Source: Bacteroidota bacterium | GTDB lineage: Bacteria > Bacteroidota > Bacteroidia > UKL13-3 | Direction: 5' to 3' | Assembly (NCBI GenBank): GCA_947456185.1 | Contig: CANGPW010000027.1 | Coordinates: forward strand, 1-32,562 | DNA length: 32,562 nucleotides | In this document: positions 7,192-19,111 of the stretch, piece after piece | How positions within the stretch are numbered: the stretch's first letter is position 1 | Layout of the letters: every line of letters begins with the position of its first letter | The notes under the pieces: generated by a model | Told to the model about the DNA's origin: nothing | The model's input: only the letters and a program-made list of their open reading frames with translations | Databases searched by the model: none | Translations under genes and position numbers: made by a program

Positions 7192-9000
7192 ATGATACAA
7201 GCTAAGCAACATCAATTTCATATACCTGTAATGGGTCTTGGATTTACCATTGATACTCCAGTAAAAATTGCTCGTTATGGAATAAATTCTGCTATTTCTA
7301 TTGTAGAAGATAATTTAATAGAACAAATGCGAGAATTTTATTGTAATAAATTGAATTTTCCTTACGAAAAAATAACTAATACAGAGGATGATTACAGGGC
7401 TAAAAGAATTACTGCCTATTTAAATTTAGTAGATTATATGGTTCAAGACCAATCGAAAGAATTAAAATCAGAAGCATTTGAACCATTAACAGACATTACA
7501 AAATATTTTGAACTATTACCTGAAAATTCTCCTGTAAAAATTAAATATAATCAACTTCAAAAATTAAGTGTAGAAGCTAGAATTAATTTAGAAAATGAAT
7601 TAAGAAATGAATTAATAAGTGGTTCTATTGAGGTAAATATTATGACCAAAGTTGATAAGCCAAATTATGATAATGAGGGCAATATATTGGGAATAGAATT
7701 TTCGGATGCATTATCGGCTTTACGTGGTTTTGCAAATAGTAATTTAAGTTCTGGAGTCATATTTTCGGCTGGTTTAAACCCTCGTTTATACAGCTATTGC
7801 GAGTCGTTTCCGGATTTTTATCCTGACAAAAATGGCTATTTAAAAAAGAAAATTATTTTAAAAGTCAGTGATTACAGATCAGCTTTAGTGCAAGGAAAAT
7901 TCTTAGCAAAAAAAGGTTTATGGGTTTCAGAATATAGAATTGAATCTGGCTTAAATTGTGGCGGACACGCATTTGCAACTGAAGGACTTTTAATGGGTCC
8001 TATTTTAGAAGAATTTAAAAACAAAAGAGATGAATTATTTGATGAAGTTTATGCTGTTTGCGAAGCAGCTTTAACAACTAATGGAAAAGGAAAATTTAAT
8101 ACAAAACCAGTATTAAATATTACCGCTCAAGGTGGAATAGGAACTGCCATTGAAAATAATTTTTTTCTTGATTACTATCAATTAAGTAGTATTGGTTGGG
8201 GAAGTCCATTTTTATTAGTTCCCGAAGTTACCAATGTAGATAAAGTAACATTAAACAGTTTGGCTACTGCTAAGCCCGATGATTATTTTTTAAGTCATGC
8301 TTCACCTTTAGGTGTGCCTTTTAATAATTTTAGAAAAAGCAGTTCAGAAGCACAAAGAATAGAACGAATTGAAAAAGGAAAAGCGGGAAGTCCGTGCTTA
8401 AAAAAATTCTTACAGTTCAATACAGAATTTACCAAAACACCCATTTGTACCGCTTCTACAAAGTACCAATATTTTAAATTAAAAGAACTAAAAGAAGCTG
8501 GATTAAGTGATGAAAAATATGCTGAACAAGAAAAAATAATTCAAGAAAAAGATTGTTTGTGCGAAGGATTAAGTGTGCCCGCATTATTGGTAAATGACAT
8601 AGCTGTGCCGTTTAATTTTAATGCAGTAACCATTTGTCCTGGACCTAATTTGGCGTTTTTCTCGGGTGTACATACTTTAAAACAAATGGTGGACCATATT
8701 TATGGTAAAACAAATATTTTAAACGATGTGCCAAGGTCAAATGTGTTTATTAACGAACTTAGACTTTATGTAAAATATTTGGTGAATGAAAATAATAATA
8801 TTTCACATCAATTTAACCAGAAAAAAGAAGATTATATCAATAAATTTAAAGCAAATTTATTAATAGGAATCAACTACTATCAAGAGTTGGCAGAAAAAAT
8901 GGAAGGCCAAGCCAACGAATTATTTAAAGGCATGCAAAATGAATTAGTACAAATAGAAATTTCATTGCTTGCATTAAAAACTGCTACTGTAACTGTATAA
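7192..9000 (+). CDS. Uncharacterised 602-residue protein, possible FMN/Fe-S TIM-barrel enzyme, upstream of nadAB
   Basis: I do not recognise a named family with certainty. The N-terminus IPVMGLGFTIDTPVKIARYGI reads like the first strand of a TIM barrel. SGLNCGGHAFATEGLLMGPILEEF (C256-G-G-H259) and LNITAQGGIGTAIENNF resemble the GGH and GGI phosphate/flavin-binding turns of nitronate monooxygenase-like FMN proteins. The last third carries five cysteines in conserved-looking contexts: C402 (GSPCLKKFL), C419 (TPICTAS), C455 and C457 (KDCLCEG) and C482 (TICPGPN). These could ligate a metal or Fe-S cluster. No signal peptide is seen, so it is probably cytoplasmic. It begins 12 bp after rmlD and ends 18 bp before nadA, another Fe-S enzyme. 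Function is unknown; the flavin and cluster assignments are inference. Confidence 0.75.
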   Translation: MIQAKQHQFHIPVMGLGFTIDTPVKIARYGINSAISIVEDNLIEQMREFYCNKLNFPYEKITNTEDDYRAKRITAYLNLVDYMVQDQSKELKSEAFEPLTDITKYFELLPENSPVKIKYNQLQKLSVEARINLENELRNELISGSIEVNIMTKVDKPNYDNEGNILGIEFSDALSALRGFANSNLSSGVIFSAGLNPRLYSYCESFPDFYPDKNGYLKKKIILKVSDYRSALVQGKFLAKKGLWVSEYRIESGLNCGGHAFATEGLLMGPILEEFKNKRDELFDEVYAVCEAALTTNGKGKFNTKPVLNITAQGGIGTAIENNFFLDYYQLSSIGWGSPFLLVPEVTNVDKVTLNSLATAKPDDYFLSHASPLGVPFNNFRKSSSEAQRIERIEKGKAGSPCLKKFLQFNTEFTKTPICTASTKYQYFKLKELKEAGLSDEKYAEQEKIIQEKDCLCEGLSVPALLVNDIAVPFNFNAVTICPGPNLAFFSGVHTLKQMVDHIYGKTNILNDVPRSNVFINELRLYVKYLVNENNNISHQFNQKKEDYINKFKANLLIGINYYQELAEKMEGQANELFKGMQNELVQIEISLLALKTATVTV

Positions 9001-9018
9001 ATTATTTAGAGAAATAAC

Positions 9019-9966
9019 ATGTTAAATGCTGACTCAAAAGTAGATTTTGCTAAGGAGATTTTGGCTTTAAAAAAAGCTAAAAAAGCAATAATTCTTGCTC
9101 ATTATTATCAAGAACCAGCTATTCAAGACATAGCCGATTTTGTGGGTGATAGTTTGGCTTTATCAAAACAAGCAGCTAGTACCAATGCCGATATAATTGT
9201 TTTTGCTGGCGTACATTTTATGGCTGAAACAGCAAAAATTTTAAACCCAACTAAAAAGGTTTTATTGCCCGATTTAGCCGCTGGTTGCTCGTTGGCTGAA
9301 TCATGTTCTGCTAGCGATTTTGCTGCTTTTAAAAAGCTGCATCCAAATCATGTTTGTATTACTTATATCAATTGTTCGGCCCAGGTAAAAGCATTAAGCG
9401 ATATTATTTGTACTTCGTCAAATGCTAAAAAAATAGTGGAATCAATTCCTTTGAATACGCCAATAATATTTGCCCCTGACCGTAATTTAGGAAAGTATTT
9501 AATGCATGAAACTGGTAGAGATATTTTACTTTGGGATGGAGCCTGTATAGTTCATGAAGCATTTTCATTCCAAAAATTAATAGTTCTTCATTTATTACAT
9601 CCAAATGCAAAAATAATAGCACATCCAGAATCTGAAACTGATGTATTAAAAGTGGCACATTTTGTTGGTTCAACTAAGGCCATGTTAGACTTTGTAAAAA
9701 ACGATGCTTGCACAGAATTTTTAATAGCTACAGAAGTTGGAATTATACATCAAATGATGCATGACGTGCCTCATAAAACATTCATTCCCGTTCCTGCAAA
9801 AGAAGACAATACTTGCGCTTGCAGCGAATGCGCATTTATGAAAGTAAATACAATGGAAAAATTATATAACTGCTTATTGAACGAAACTCCTGAAATAGTT
9901 CTTTCAGATGAATTGATTCAAAAGGCAATTTTACCATTAAATAAAATGTTGGCATTATCAAATTAA
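9019..9966 (+). CDS. nadA: Quinolinate synthase A
   Basis: This 315-residue [4Fe-4S] enzyme condenses iminoaspartate with dihydroxyacetone phosphate to quinolinate, the NAD precursor. [55 protein letters not shown] and VGSTKAM are standard NadA segments. By comparison with Thermotoga NadA, the cluster ligands should be C90 (AAGCSLA), C176 (GACIVHE) and C271 ([10 protein letters not shown]). C266 and C268 add a CxCxxC group near the third ligand; similar extra cysteines occur in other NadA proteins. It is followed after 4 bp by nadB, which supplies its substrate. Confidence 0.96.
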   Translation: MLNADSKVDFAKEILALKKAKKAIILAHYYQEPAIQDIADFVGDSLALSKQAASTNADIIVFAGVHFMAETAKILNPTKKVLLPDLAAGCSLAESCSASDFAAFKKLHPNHVCITYINCSAQVKALSDIICTSSNAKKIVESIPLNTPIIFAPDRNLGKYLMHETGRDILLWDGACIVHEAFSFQKLIVLHLLHPNAKIIAHPESETDVLKVAHFVGSTKAMLDFVKNDACTEFLIATEVGIIHQMMHDVPHKTFIPVPAKEDNTCACSECAFMKVNTMEKLYNCLLNETPEIVLSDELIQKAILPLNKMLALSN

Positions 9967-9970
9967 CGCA

Positions 9971-11518
9971 ATGGAAAACACAGACATTCTTATTGTAGGT
10001 TCGGGCATTGGAGGTTTATCATTGGCTATAAAAATAAATAGCTTAAATCCTGATTTGAAAATTACATTAATTACTAAAGCCGATGCGCTAGAAAGTAATA
10101 CAAGATATGCTCAAGGTGGCATTGCCGCTGTATTAGATACCATTAACGATTCGTTTGAAAGTCATATAAACGATACTTTAAAATGTGGTGTCGGACTTTG
10201 TATAAAACCAATTGTAGAAATGGTAGTTCACAAAGCGCCTGAAAGAATAAAAGAATTGGAAAATTTAGGTGTTCAATTTGATAAAAAATCGAATGGAAAT
10301 ATTCACTTGTCTTTGGAAGGTGGCCATGATGCGCCTCGCATCGCACACCATAAAGATAAAACAGGTTTTGAAATAGAAACAGTTTTGTTAAATGAAGTAA
10401 AATCCAGAAAAAATATTGATTTGATTTCACACCAAATAGTCATTGATTTGGTAACAAATAATGACCATGAAAACAAGAAATGTATTGGCGTAAATGTATT
10501 TGAACATTTAACCAATAAAATAAAATCCATAGCCGCCAAAACCATTGTATTGGCAACTGGTGGTTGTGGGCAGGTTTATTATAATACCACCAATCCTTTG
10601 GTTGCCACTGGCGATGGTTACGGAATGGCTTACCGTGCTGGCGCAATACTAGAAAACATGCGTTTTGTGCAATTTCATCCTACTACTTTATTCCAAAAGA
10701 ATCACAATGATGTTTCGTTCCTAATTTCGGAAGCAGTTCGTGGTTTTGGCGCTCATGTAATTGATGAAAATGAAAATAGGTTTTTGTTCGTTTATGACAA
10801 GCGTGGAGAGTTAGCTACTCGTGATATTGTAAGCGCTGCAATTTTTGAAAACATGAAAGCTAAAAAAACGGATTGTGTGTACTTAGATTTACGTCATTTA
10901 AATGCAAAAGCTTTTCAAAATAATTTTCCAGTTATTACCAAAAAATTAACCGAATTAGGCTATCATATTCCTACCGATTTAATTCCAATAGTTCCATCGG
11001 CACATTATCAATGTGGTGGAGTAAAAGTAAATGAAAAAGGTCAAACAACTATTGAAAATTTATATGCTTTGGGAGAAGTATCGTGTACAGGATTGCATGG
11101 TGCAAACAGACTCGCATCAAACTCCCTTTTAGAAGCGCTTGTTTTTGCCCACGAAGCAGCAGTAAATATTGTAAATAACATTGATTTTTTGAAACAAAAT
11201 AGTAAAGATTTAACACCAATAACTAAAGAAAATTTAGTGCAATACACTAACTATAATTGGATTCAAAAACAGACTAATTTATTGAAGAAAACCATGAGTG
11301 CAGCTACTTTTCAAGCTGTTAATTATAATTATAAAAAGGTACTAGATTTTACAGAACAAATATTAGAAAATATTGAAAGAGAAAACGCTGAAAATTATTA
11401 TTCCATGGAACTTTTAAACTTACGAAGTTTGGCTACTACAGCTAAAATAATTATTGAAGATATAATTTATTCCAATCAACTAAAACATAAAAATCATTTA
11501 GTATTAGAAACAATTTAA
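9971..11518 (+). CDS. nadB: L-aspartate oxidase
   Basis: This 515-residue FAD enzyme oxidises L-aspartate to iminoaspartate for NadA. It shows the FAD dinucleotide-binding start ILIVGSGIGGLSLAIKI, SNTRYAQGGIAAVLD, FVQFHPTTL with H236, EAVRGFGAHVIDENENRF, and GEVSCTGLHGANRLASNSLLEALVF with the substrate-binding arginine R380. The C-terminal helical domain is present and length is normal. The order nadA-nadB with a 4-bp gap indicates one transcript. The tyrosine phenol-lyase-like gene begins only 3 bp downstream, an unusual neighbour. Confidence 0.96.
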   Translation: MENTDILIVGSGIGGLSLAIKINSLNPDLKITLITKADALESNTRYAQGGIAAVLDTINDSFESHINDTLKCGVGLCIKPIVEMVVHKAPERIKELENLGVQFDKKSNGNIHLSLEGGHDAPRIAHHKDKTGFEIETVLLNEVKSRKNIDLISHQIVIDLVTNNDHENKKCIGVNVFEHLTNKIKSIAAKTIVLATGGCGQVYYNTTNPLVATGDGYGMAYRAGAILENMRFVQFHPTTLFQKNHNDVSFLISEAVRGFGAHVIDENENRFLFVYDKRGELATRDIVSAAIFENMKAKKTDCVYLDLRHLNAKAFQNNFPVITKKLTELGYHIPTDLIPIVPSAHYQCGGVKVNEKGQTTIENLYALGEVSCTGLHGANRLASNSLLEALVFAHEAAVNIVNNIDFLKQNSKDLTPITKENLVQYTNYNWIQKQTNLLKKTMSAATFQAVNYNYKKVLDFTEQILENIERENAENYYSMELLNLRSLATTAKIIIEDIIYSNQLKHKNHLVLETI

Positions 11519-14952
<3,434 letters not shown>

Positions 14953-14955
14953 AAA

Positions 14956-15369
14956 ATGAAGATAAAACCAATCCATATTTTTATAGTTTTAAGTTTAAGT
15001 TTTTTAATTTATTCTTTTAGCATTTATATACATCCAATATATGCTAAAACCGAAGCGAATATTAATATAGAAAAAGCCATTAGCGGCAGATTAGTTTGGC
15101 AAAAATATAATTGCCAAAGTTGTCATCAATTTTATGGTTTAGGTGGATATATAGGAACTGATTTAACCAATATTTATTCAGCAAAGAATAAAGGAAATGC
15201 AATAATAAAGGCAGTAATTTTAACAGGAAATGATGCTATGCCAGCTTATCATTTATCGGAAAATGAATTAACAGATTTGATGGAATTTTTCAAACAAACC
15301 AATCAAAGTGGCAGGGCTGATTATAATAATTTTACAATTTATAACAACGGAATGATAGAACGAAAATGA
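14956..15369 (+). CDS. NorC-like membrane-anchored cytochrome c
   Basis: This 137-residue protein has one N-terminal membrane segment (about residues 6-30) followed by a monohaem cytochrome c domain. The haem-c motif is C53-Q-S-C56-H57. M95 in NDAMPAYHLSENEL is the likely axial methionine. GRLVWQKYNCQSCHQFYGLGGYIGTDLTN closely follows the NorC pattern of cNOR-type nitric oxide reductases. It would pass electrons from a periplasmic donor to the catalytic subunit encoded by the next gene, which it overlaps by 4 bp. I leave the symbol empty because the partner lacks key NorB ligands. Confidence 0.85.
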   Translation: MKIKPIHIFIVLSLSFLIYSFSIYIHPIYAKTEANINIEKAISGRLVWQKYNCQSCHQFYGLGGYIGTDLTNIYSAKNKGNAIIKAVILTGNDAMPAYHLSENELTDLMEFFKQTNQSGRADYNNFTIYNNGMIERK

Positions 15370-16703
15370 TTAAACAAATAAATTTTGGTAAATTATTTTT
15401 TGCATTTGCCTTGCTATTACTGCTAGCAGGTATTGTGTTTGGATTATTGGCATCTTATGTTTATATAAATCCTAAATTTTTAAAAGATTCATTGGGGTTT
15501 TCAGCGCTTAGGCCCTTGCATGTTTCCTTGGTAGTTTTTTGGATTATATTGGGAGCTACAGCAAGTGTAATTAGTGGCATGCAGTTAATCAATCCAAATG
15601 CATTTTCTAGTAAAACTGTTGCTTTACAGTTAGCACTCTGGATGATAGCAATTATTGGTATTGTAATTGGTTATTTTAACCAAGAATTTGGCGGTAGAGA
15701 ATACTGGGAATTTAATCCTATTTGGGCATTGCCAATTGCAATATCGTGGTTATTGTTTTTATATAACTTTTTAAAAACTGCGCTTAAAATAAAAAATTGG
15801 CCTGTCTATATTTGGATGTGGATGACAGGCATTATCTTTTTCTTATTTACTTTTATTGAAAATTACCTTTGGATTTTCCCCTATTTCAGGGAAAACTTCA
15901 TTACCGATATGACCATTCAGTGGAAAGTAAATGGTTCGTTAGTGGGTTCGTGGAATCAAATTATTTATGGCACTGCTTTTTTCTTAATGGATAGAATTAG
16001 TGGGAATAATAAAGTGGGTTACAGTAAACTTTCTTTCGCCATGTTTTTCCTCGGTTTGTTTAACCTCATGTTTAATTGGGGTCATCATATTTACACCCTT
16101 CCAACCGAATATTATATTAGGTATATTGGTTATGTAGTTAGCATGACAGAATGGATTTTCTTTATTAGAATAGTTTATTCGTGGAGGTCAACTTTAAACG
16201 ATATAAACTCCAATTATAATTACTATCCATATCGTTTTATTATGGCTTCCGACTTTTGGGTTTTTTTAAATATGGGACAAGCTATATTAATGTCAATTCC
16301 CGCTATTAATATTTATACGCATGGCACGCATGTTACTGTTGCGCACGCAATGGGAACCACCATTGGAATAAATACCATGATTCTTTTTGCAGCTTGTTTT
16401 ACTTATTTTAGTAAGCACTCCAAAACGTATGGCAAATCAAATAAACGCTTAAATATTGCTTTTTGGATTGTTCAAATTAGTTTATTAATTTTTTGGATTT
16501 CATTAAATATTGCTGGAATAAAAAAGGGAATTTGGCAAGTTACAAACAGTACTATTTCTCACCATGATATGATGAAAAGCTTGATGCCTTGGTTTCAAAC
16601 TTTTACTTACTCTGGTGTATTATTAATGATATCATTGGCTTTTTTATGCATCACTATTTTATACCATTATGTTAAAAGTATAGTTAGTCAAAAAGCCAAT
16701 TAA
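15366..16703 (+). CDS. Divergent NorB-like haem-copper-superfamily catalytic subunit
   Basis: This 445-residue, roughly 12-helix membrane protein is NorB-like. H52 (RPLHVSLVVFW) corresponds to the first low-spin haem ligand. The GHH pair H240/H241 corresponds to FeB ligands His258/His259 of Pseudomonas NorB, E262 fits Glu280, and H327 in YTHGTHVTVAHAM fits the high-spin haem ligand His347. The 51-residue spacing from canonical His207 to His258 is kept exactly, but position 207 is N189, Glu211 is V193 and Glu215 is N197. The second low-spin haem ligand (His349) falls on M329. The partner NorC-like cytochrome overlaps by 4 bp. NO reductase activity is therefore uncertain; it may be a variant NOR or have another function. 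Confidence 0.82.
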   Translation: MIKQINFGKLFFAFALLLLLAGIVFGLLASYVYINPKFLKDSLGFSALRPLHVSLVVFWIILGATASVISGMQLINPNAFSSKTVALQLALWMIAIIGIVIGYFNQEFGGREYWEFNPIWALPIAISWLLFLYNFLKTALKIKNWPVYIWMWMTGIIFFLFTFIENYLWIFPYFRENFITDMTIQWKVNGSLVGSWNQIIYGTAFFLMDRISGNNKVGYSKLSFAMFFLGLFNLMFNWGHHIYTLPTEYYIRYIGYVVSMTEWIFFIRIVYSWRSTLNDINSNYNYYPYRFIMASDFWVFLNMGQAILMSIPAINIYTHGTHVTVAHAMGTTIGINTMILFAACFTYFSKHSKTYGKSNKRLNIAFWIVQISLLIFWISLNIAGIKKGIWQVTNSTISHHDMMKSLMPWFQTFTYSGVLLMISLAFLCITILYHYVKSIVSQKAN

Positions 16704-16740
16704 TTAAACAAAATATAACGATTTTAAAGAGAAAAAAACT

Positions 16741-17154
16741 GTGCTAAGTATTACAAAAATATTTCATTTTGAAGCTGCTCACACCATTTCGTGCTATCAT
16801 GGTCAATGTAAAAATATTCATGGTCATAGTTATGAATTACATGTTACTATAACTGGTGAAGAACTCAATGATTACAATATGTTGATAGACTTTAAAGAGC
16901 TAAAAAAAATAGTGGGATTAAATGTTACAAACGATTTTGATCATGCACTAATTTTGAAAGCTAGCGATGAAAATATTGCAAATTATAAAACTTTAAATAC
17001 TAAAATTCATTGGCTAAATGCTGAGCCAACAGCGGAGTTTTTAATTATGGAAATTGCCAAAAGAATAATGGAAAATTTGCCTGAAAAAATTAAACTAAAA
17101 AAACTAAAACTTTTTGAAACTGCAAGTTGCTACGCAGAGTGGGAAAATGATTAG
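16741..17154 (+). CDS. queD: 6-carboxy-5,6,7,8-tetrahydropterin synthase / PTPS-family protein
   Basis: This 137-residue T-fold protein is typical in length for bacterial QueD, which converts dihydroneopterin triphosphate to 6-carboxytetrahydropterin for queuosine and other deazapurines. Zinc ligands are H14, H27 and H29 (EAAHTI ... NIHGHSYE). C23 in GQCKNIHGH is the catalytic cysteine, D67/H68 in FDHALIL complete the catalytic set, and E126 near the C-terminus (FETASCYAEW) should anchor the pterin. The start is GTG at 16741; no better upstream start is apparent. It follows the NorB-like gene after 37 bp. QueC and QueE are not in the window. Some PTPS-family paralogues have other pterin roles. 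Confidence 0.88.
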   Translation: MLSITKIFHFEAAHTISCYHGQCKNIHGHSYELHVTITGEELNDYNMLIDFKELKKIVGLNVTNDFDHALILKASDENIANYKTLNTKIHWLNAEPTAEFLIMEIAKRIMENLPEKIKLKKLKLFETASCYAEWEND

Positions 17155-17216
17155 CATTGAATAATTTTTAATAGTTAATTTTTTTCTCAATTCTACATCA
17201 TTTATCACCGAATTAG

Positions 17217-17230
17217 TTGATAGCTGTCAA
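17217..17230. promoter_or_regulatory. FNR-like palindrome TTGAT-AGCT-GTCAA upstream of mbnP
   Basis: TTGATAGCTGTCAA differs from the FNR consensus TTGAT-N4-ATCAA at one position. Its centre (17223.5) is 36.5 nt before the last G of a CACCTTTG box (17253-17260), one mismatch from TAnnTTTG. The site before the forward array at 3625-3638 has exactly the same spacing. Binding by a Crp/Fnr-family regulator is inferred. Confidence 0.5.
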
Positions 17231-17252
17231 CGAATTTGTAGTTTTCTTCTTA

Positions 17253-17260
17253 CACCTTTG
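17253..17260 (+). promoter_or_regulatory. Candidate -7-like box (CACCTTTG) for mbnP/mbnH
   Basis: CACCTTTG differs from TAnnTTTG only at the first position and lies 20 bp before the ATG at 17280. Together with the palindrome above it suggests an activator-dependent promoter. Confidence 0.35.
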
Positions 17261-17279
17261 ATATTATAAATTGAAGGAG

Positions 17280-18023
17280 ATGAAATTTAGCATAAAATAC
17301 ATGTATTTGTCCATGGTTTTTATAACCATTGTATCCTGTACCAAAACCCAAACAATTGTGGAAGATCCTATTGCTCCAAAAGGAATTTTGAATATTCAAA
17401 TTTCTCATGAAGTAGATGGAAAAGCATTGATTTTTGATTCCATGTTATACCATAACAATGCCAATAATTTTTACAGTGTTTCGCGTGTAAATTATTATAT
17501 TTCTAATGTTAAATTATGGGGTAAGGGCAATAATAATTACTTATTTGATTCCATCATGTTTATTGATGCGAGTTTAAAATCAATCAACTTCAATTTATCA
17601 AGTGTACCAGTTGGCAATTATCAATATATTTCGTTTAATATTGGAATAGATGCTGCAAGAAATATTCATAATACCATTCCAAATTCACCAGAAAACATTT
17701 CCATGCTTTGGCCCGATGTAATGGGTGGGGGTTATCATTTTTTAAAACTAGAAGGAAAATATTTGGATTCGTTAAATAATGAAAAAGGAATTGCCATTCA
17801 TATTGGTTTAAATTCATCGTTGGTTTATCAAAACCCAATTATAAAAGACATCAATATTGCTGAAAACAAAACTACCAACTTAAGCTTGGCAATGAATTTA
17901 AACGAATGGTTTACCAATCCTTATGCTTTTAATTTTGACATAGATGGTAACTATACAATGGGCGATTCAACCGCTATGAATTATATTAAAAACAATGGTA
18001 ATGATGTATTTTATGCAAAGTAA
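17280..18023 (+). CDS. MbnP-family lipoprotein (predicted copper-binding)
   Basis: This protein has 247 residues from ATG 17280; an in-frame TTG at 17271 would add MKE, but it leaves less upstream room. The N-terminus MKFSIKYMYLSMVFITIVSC is a lipoprotein signal with lipobox IVSC. The body shows the MbnP-like pattern: LNIQISHEVDGKALIFDS, FYSVSRVNYYISNVKLWG, SVPVGNYQYISFNIGID, a Trp-Pro segment MLWPDVMGGGYHFLKLEG (W144), and a histidine in GIAIHIGL. In methanotroph MbnP/CorA proteins a tryptophan is oxidised to kynurenine by the dihaem partner MbnH and helps bind copper; W144 is a candidate but not proven. It overlaps the following mbnH-like gene. An AAGGAG lies directly against the ATG, too close to serve it. 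Confidence 0.8.
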   Translation: MKFSIKYMYLSMVFITIVSCTKTQTIVEDPIAPKGILNIQISHEVDGKALIFDSMLYHNNANNFYSVSRVNYYISNVKLWGKGNNNYLFDSIMFIDASLKSINFNLSSVPVGNYQYISFNIGIDAARNIHNTIPNSPENISMLWPDVMGGGYHFLKLEGKYLDSLNNEKGIAIHIGLNSSLVYQNPIIKDINIAENKTTNLSLAMNLNEWFTNPYAFNFDIDGNYTMGDSTAMNYIKNNGNDVFYAK

Positions 18024-19065
18024 ATTTTTAAAAATAAGCTTAATTGTTTTAGTGAGCTTGATGTTTTCATGTACCAAAAACCCAAGCAATGATCCTGAAA
18101 TAAATTACTATAAACCCACACCTTATAAGATACAAATTCCGGCTGGTTTTCCTGAATACAATGTTTTATCTATTGCTAATCCATTAACAGTAGAGGGAAT
18201 TGCTCTTGGCAAAAGTTTTTATTTCGACCCCATTTTATCAACCAATGGTAGAAGTTGTAATTCTTGTCATTTCAAGGAAAATTCGTATTCAATTCCAATT
18301 TATAATGCAAAAAATGGATTTAAAATTAGCGTGCCTCCACATGTAAATTTAGCTTTTAAAAAGAACTATAATTGGACAGGTTCAGAATTAAGTTTAGATA
18401 CTTTATGCATGGGCGATTTTGCTCCTGAATTTTTCAATTCAGATTCAGCCACTTTATATGCAGCACTTTACAAACACCCATTTTATAAAGATGCTATTTA
18501 CAAAGCGTTTTTAATTAACGATATTTACACACTAAATTTCAAACAGCTTCAAAAGAAAATTGCTTACGCTATTTCACAATATTTAAGAACTAAAATTAGC
18601 GTGAATTCAAAATACGATCAATTACAATTAGGAACTGCTAGGTATACTGATGAAGAATGGGAAGGTTATAATATATTTTTTACCGAAAAAGGCGATTGTT
18701 TTCATTGTCATCAACCACCACTTTTTAGCGATAATGAGTTCCATAATAATGGCGTAAGTGCTACTTTTGAAGGCTTTGACGCAGGCCGTTGGTTAGTTAC
18801 TAATAACAAATCTGATATAGGAAAATTTGCAACTCCAACTTTAAGAAATTTAAGTTTTACTGCTCCATATATGCACGATGGACGCTTTAAAACATTGGAA
18901 GAAGTAGTGGAATTTTATAATGCTGGAGTTAACTATTCGCCAACTATTGATCCTATTAGTAGTAGTAAAAAAGCACCTAGTTATCAATTGAATTTAAGTA
19001 CACAACAAAAAGCATCGTTGTTAGCATTTCTTAAAACTTTAAGCGATGATAGTTATGTAAAATAG
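18013..19065 (+). CDS. MbnH/MauG-type dihaem cytochrome c peroxidase-family lipoprotein
   Basis: This protein has 350 residues from ATG 18013, chosen because MQSKFLKISLIVLVSLMFSC is a compact lipoprotein signal; in-frame ATGs at 17995, 18001 and 18004 would lengthen it. It carries two haem-c motifs, C82-N-S-C85-H86 and C229-F-H-C232-H233. It also has the CcpA/MauG-type segments GIALGKSFYFDPILSTNGRS, AISQYLRTKISVNSKYD, EEWEGYNIFFTEKGDCFHC, and ATPTLRNLSFTAPYMHDGRFKTLEEVVEFYN. Pairing with an MbnP-family gene is typical of MbnH, which oxidises a tryptophan of MbnP. Its start codon overlaps the mbnP stop region, so the two are co-translated. A plain cytochrome c peroxidase role is possible but less supported by context. 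Confidence 0.83.
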   Translation: MQSKFLKISLIVLVSLMFSCTKNPSNDPEINYYKPTPYKIQIPAGFPEYNVLSIANPLTVEGIALGKSFYFDPILSTNGRSCNSCHFKENSYSIPIYNAKNGFKISVPPHVNLAFKKNYNWTGSELSLDTLCMGDFAPEFFNSDSATLYAALYKHPFYKDAIYKAFLINDIYTLNFKQLQKKIAYAISQYLRTKISVNSKYDQLQLGTARYTDEEWEGYNIFFTEKGDCFHCHQPPLFSDNEFHNNGVSATFEGFDAGRWLVTNNKSDIGKFATPTLRNLSFTAPYMHDGRFKTLEEVVEFYNAGVNYSPTIDPISSSKKAPSYQLNLSTQQKASLLAFLKTLSDDSYVK

Positions 19066-19096
19066 GTTTTTAAATTTTAAAGCTGTAAAAATTTCA

Positions 19097-19104
19097 TAGC
19101 TTTG
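19097..19104 (+). promoter_or_regulatory. Candidate -7 promoter box (TAGCTTTG) for rsmA
   Basis: TAGCTTTG is an exact TAnnTTTG match ending 7 bp before the rsmA ATG, so the transcript would have a very short leader. No clear -33 TTG is seen at the usual distance. Confidence 0.45.
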
Positions 19105-19111
19105 AAGCCTC

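Noticed and set aside
15366-16703. NO dismutase (Nod) as the identity of the NorB-like protein
   Set aside because: Nod proteins are single-subunit qNOR-like with a long N-terminal extension; this one is 445 residues and paired with a separate NorC-like cytochrome. Some ligand changes may be shared, but I cannot verify this without alignment.
19079-19103. Hairpin AAAGCT / AGCTTT after the MbnH-like gene as a terminator
   Set aside because: Only a 6-bp stem, no U-tract, and it overlaps the likely rsmA -7 box.
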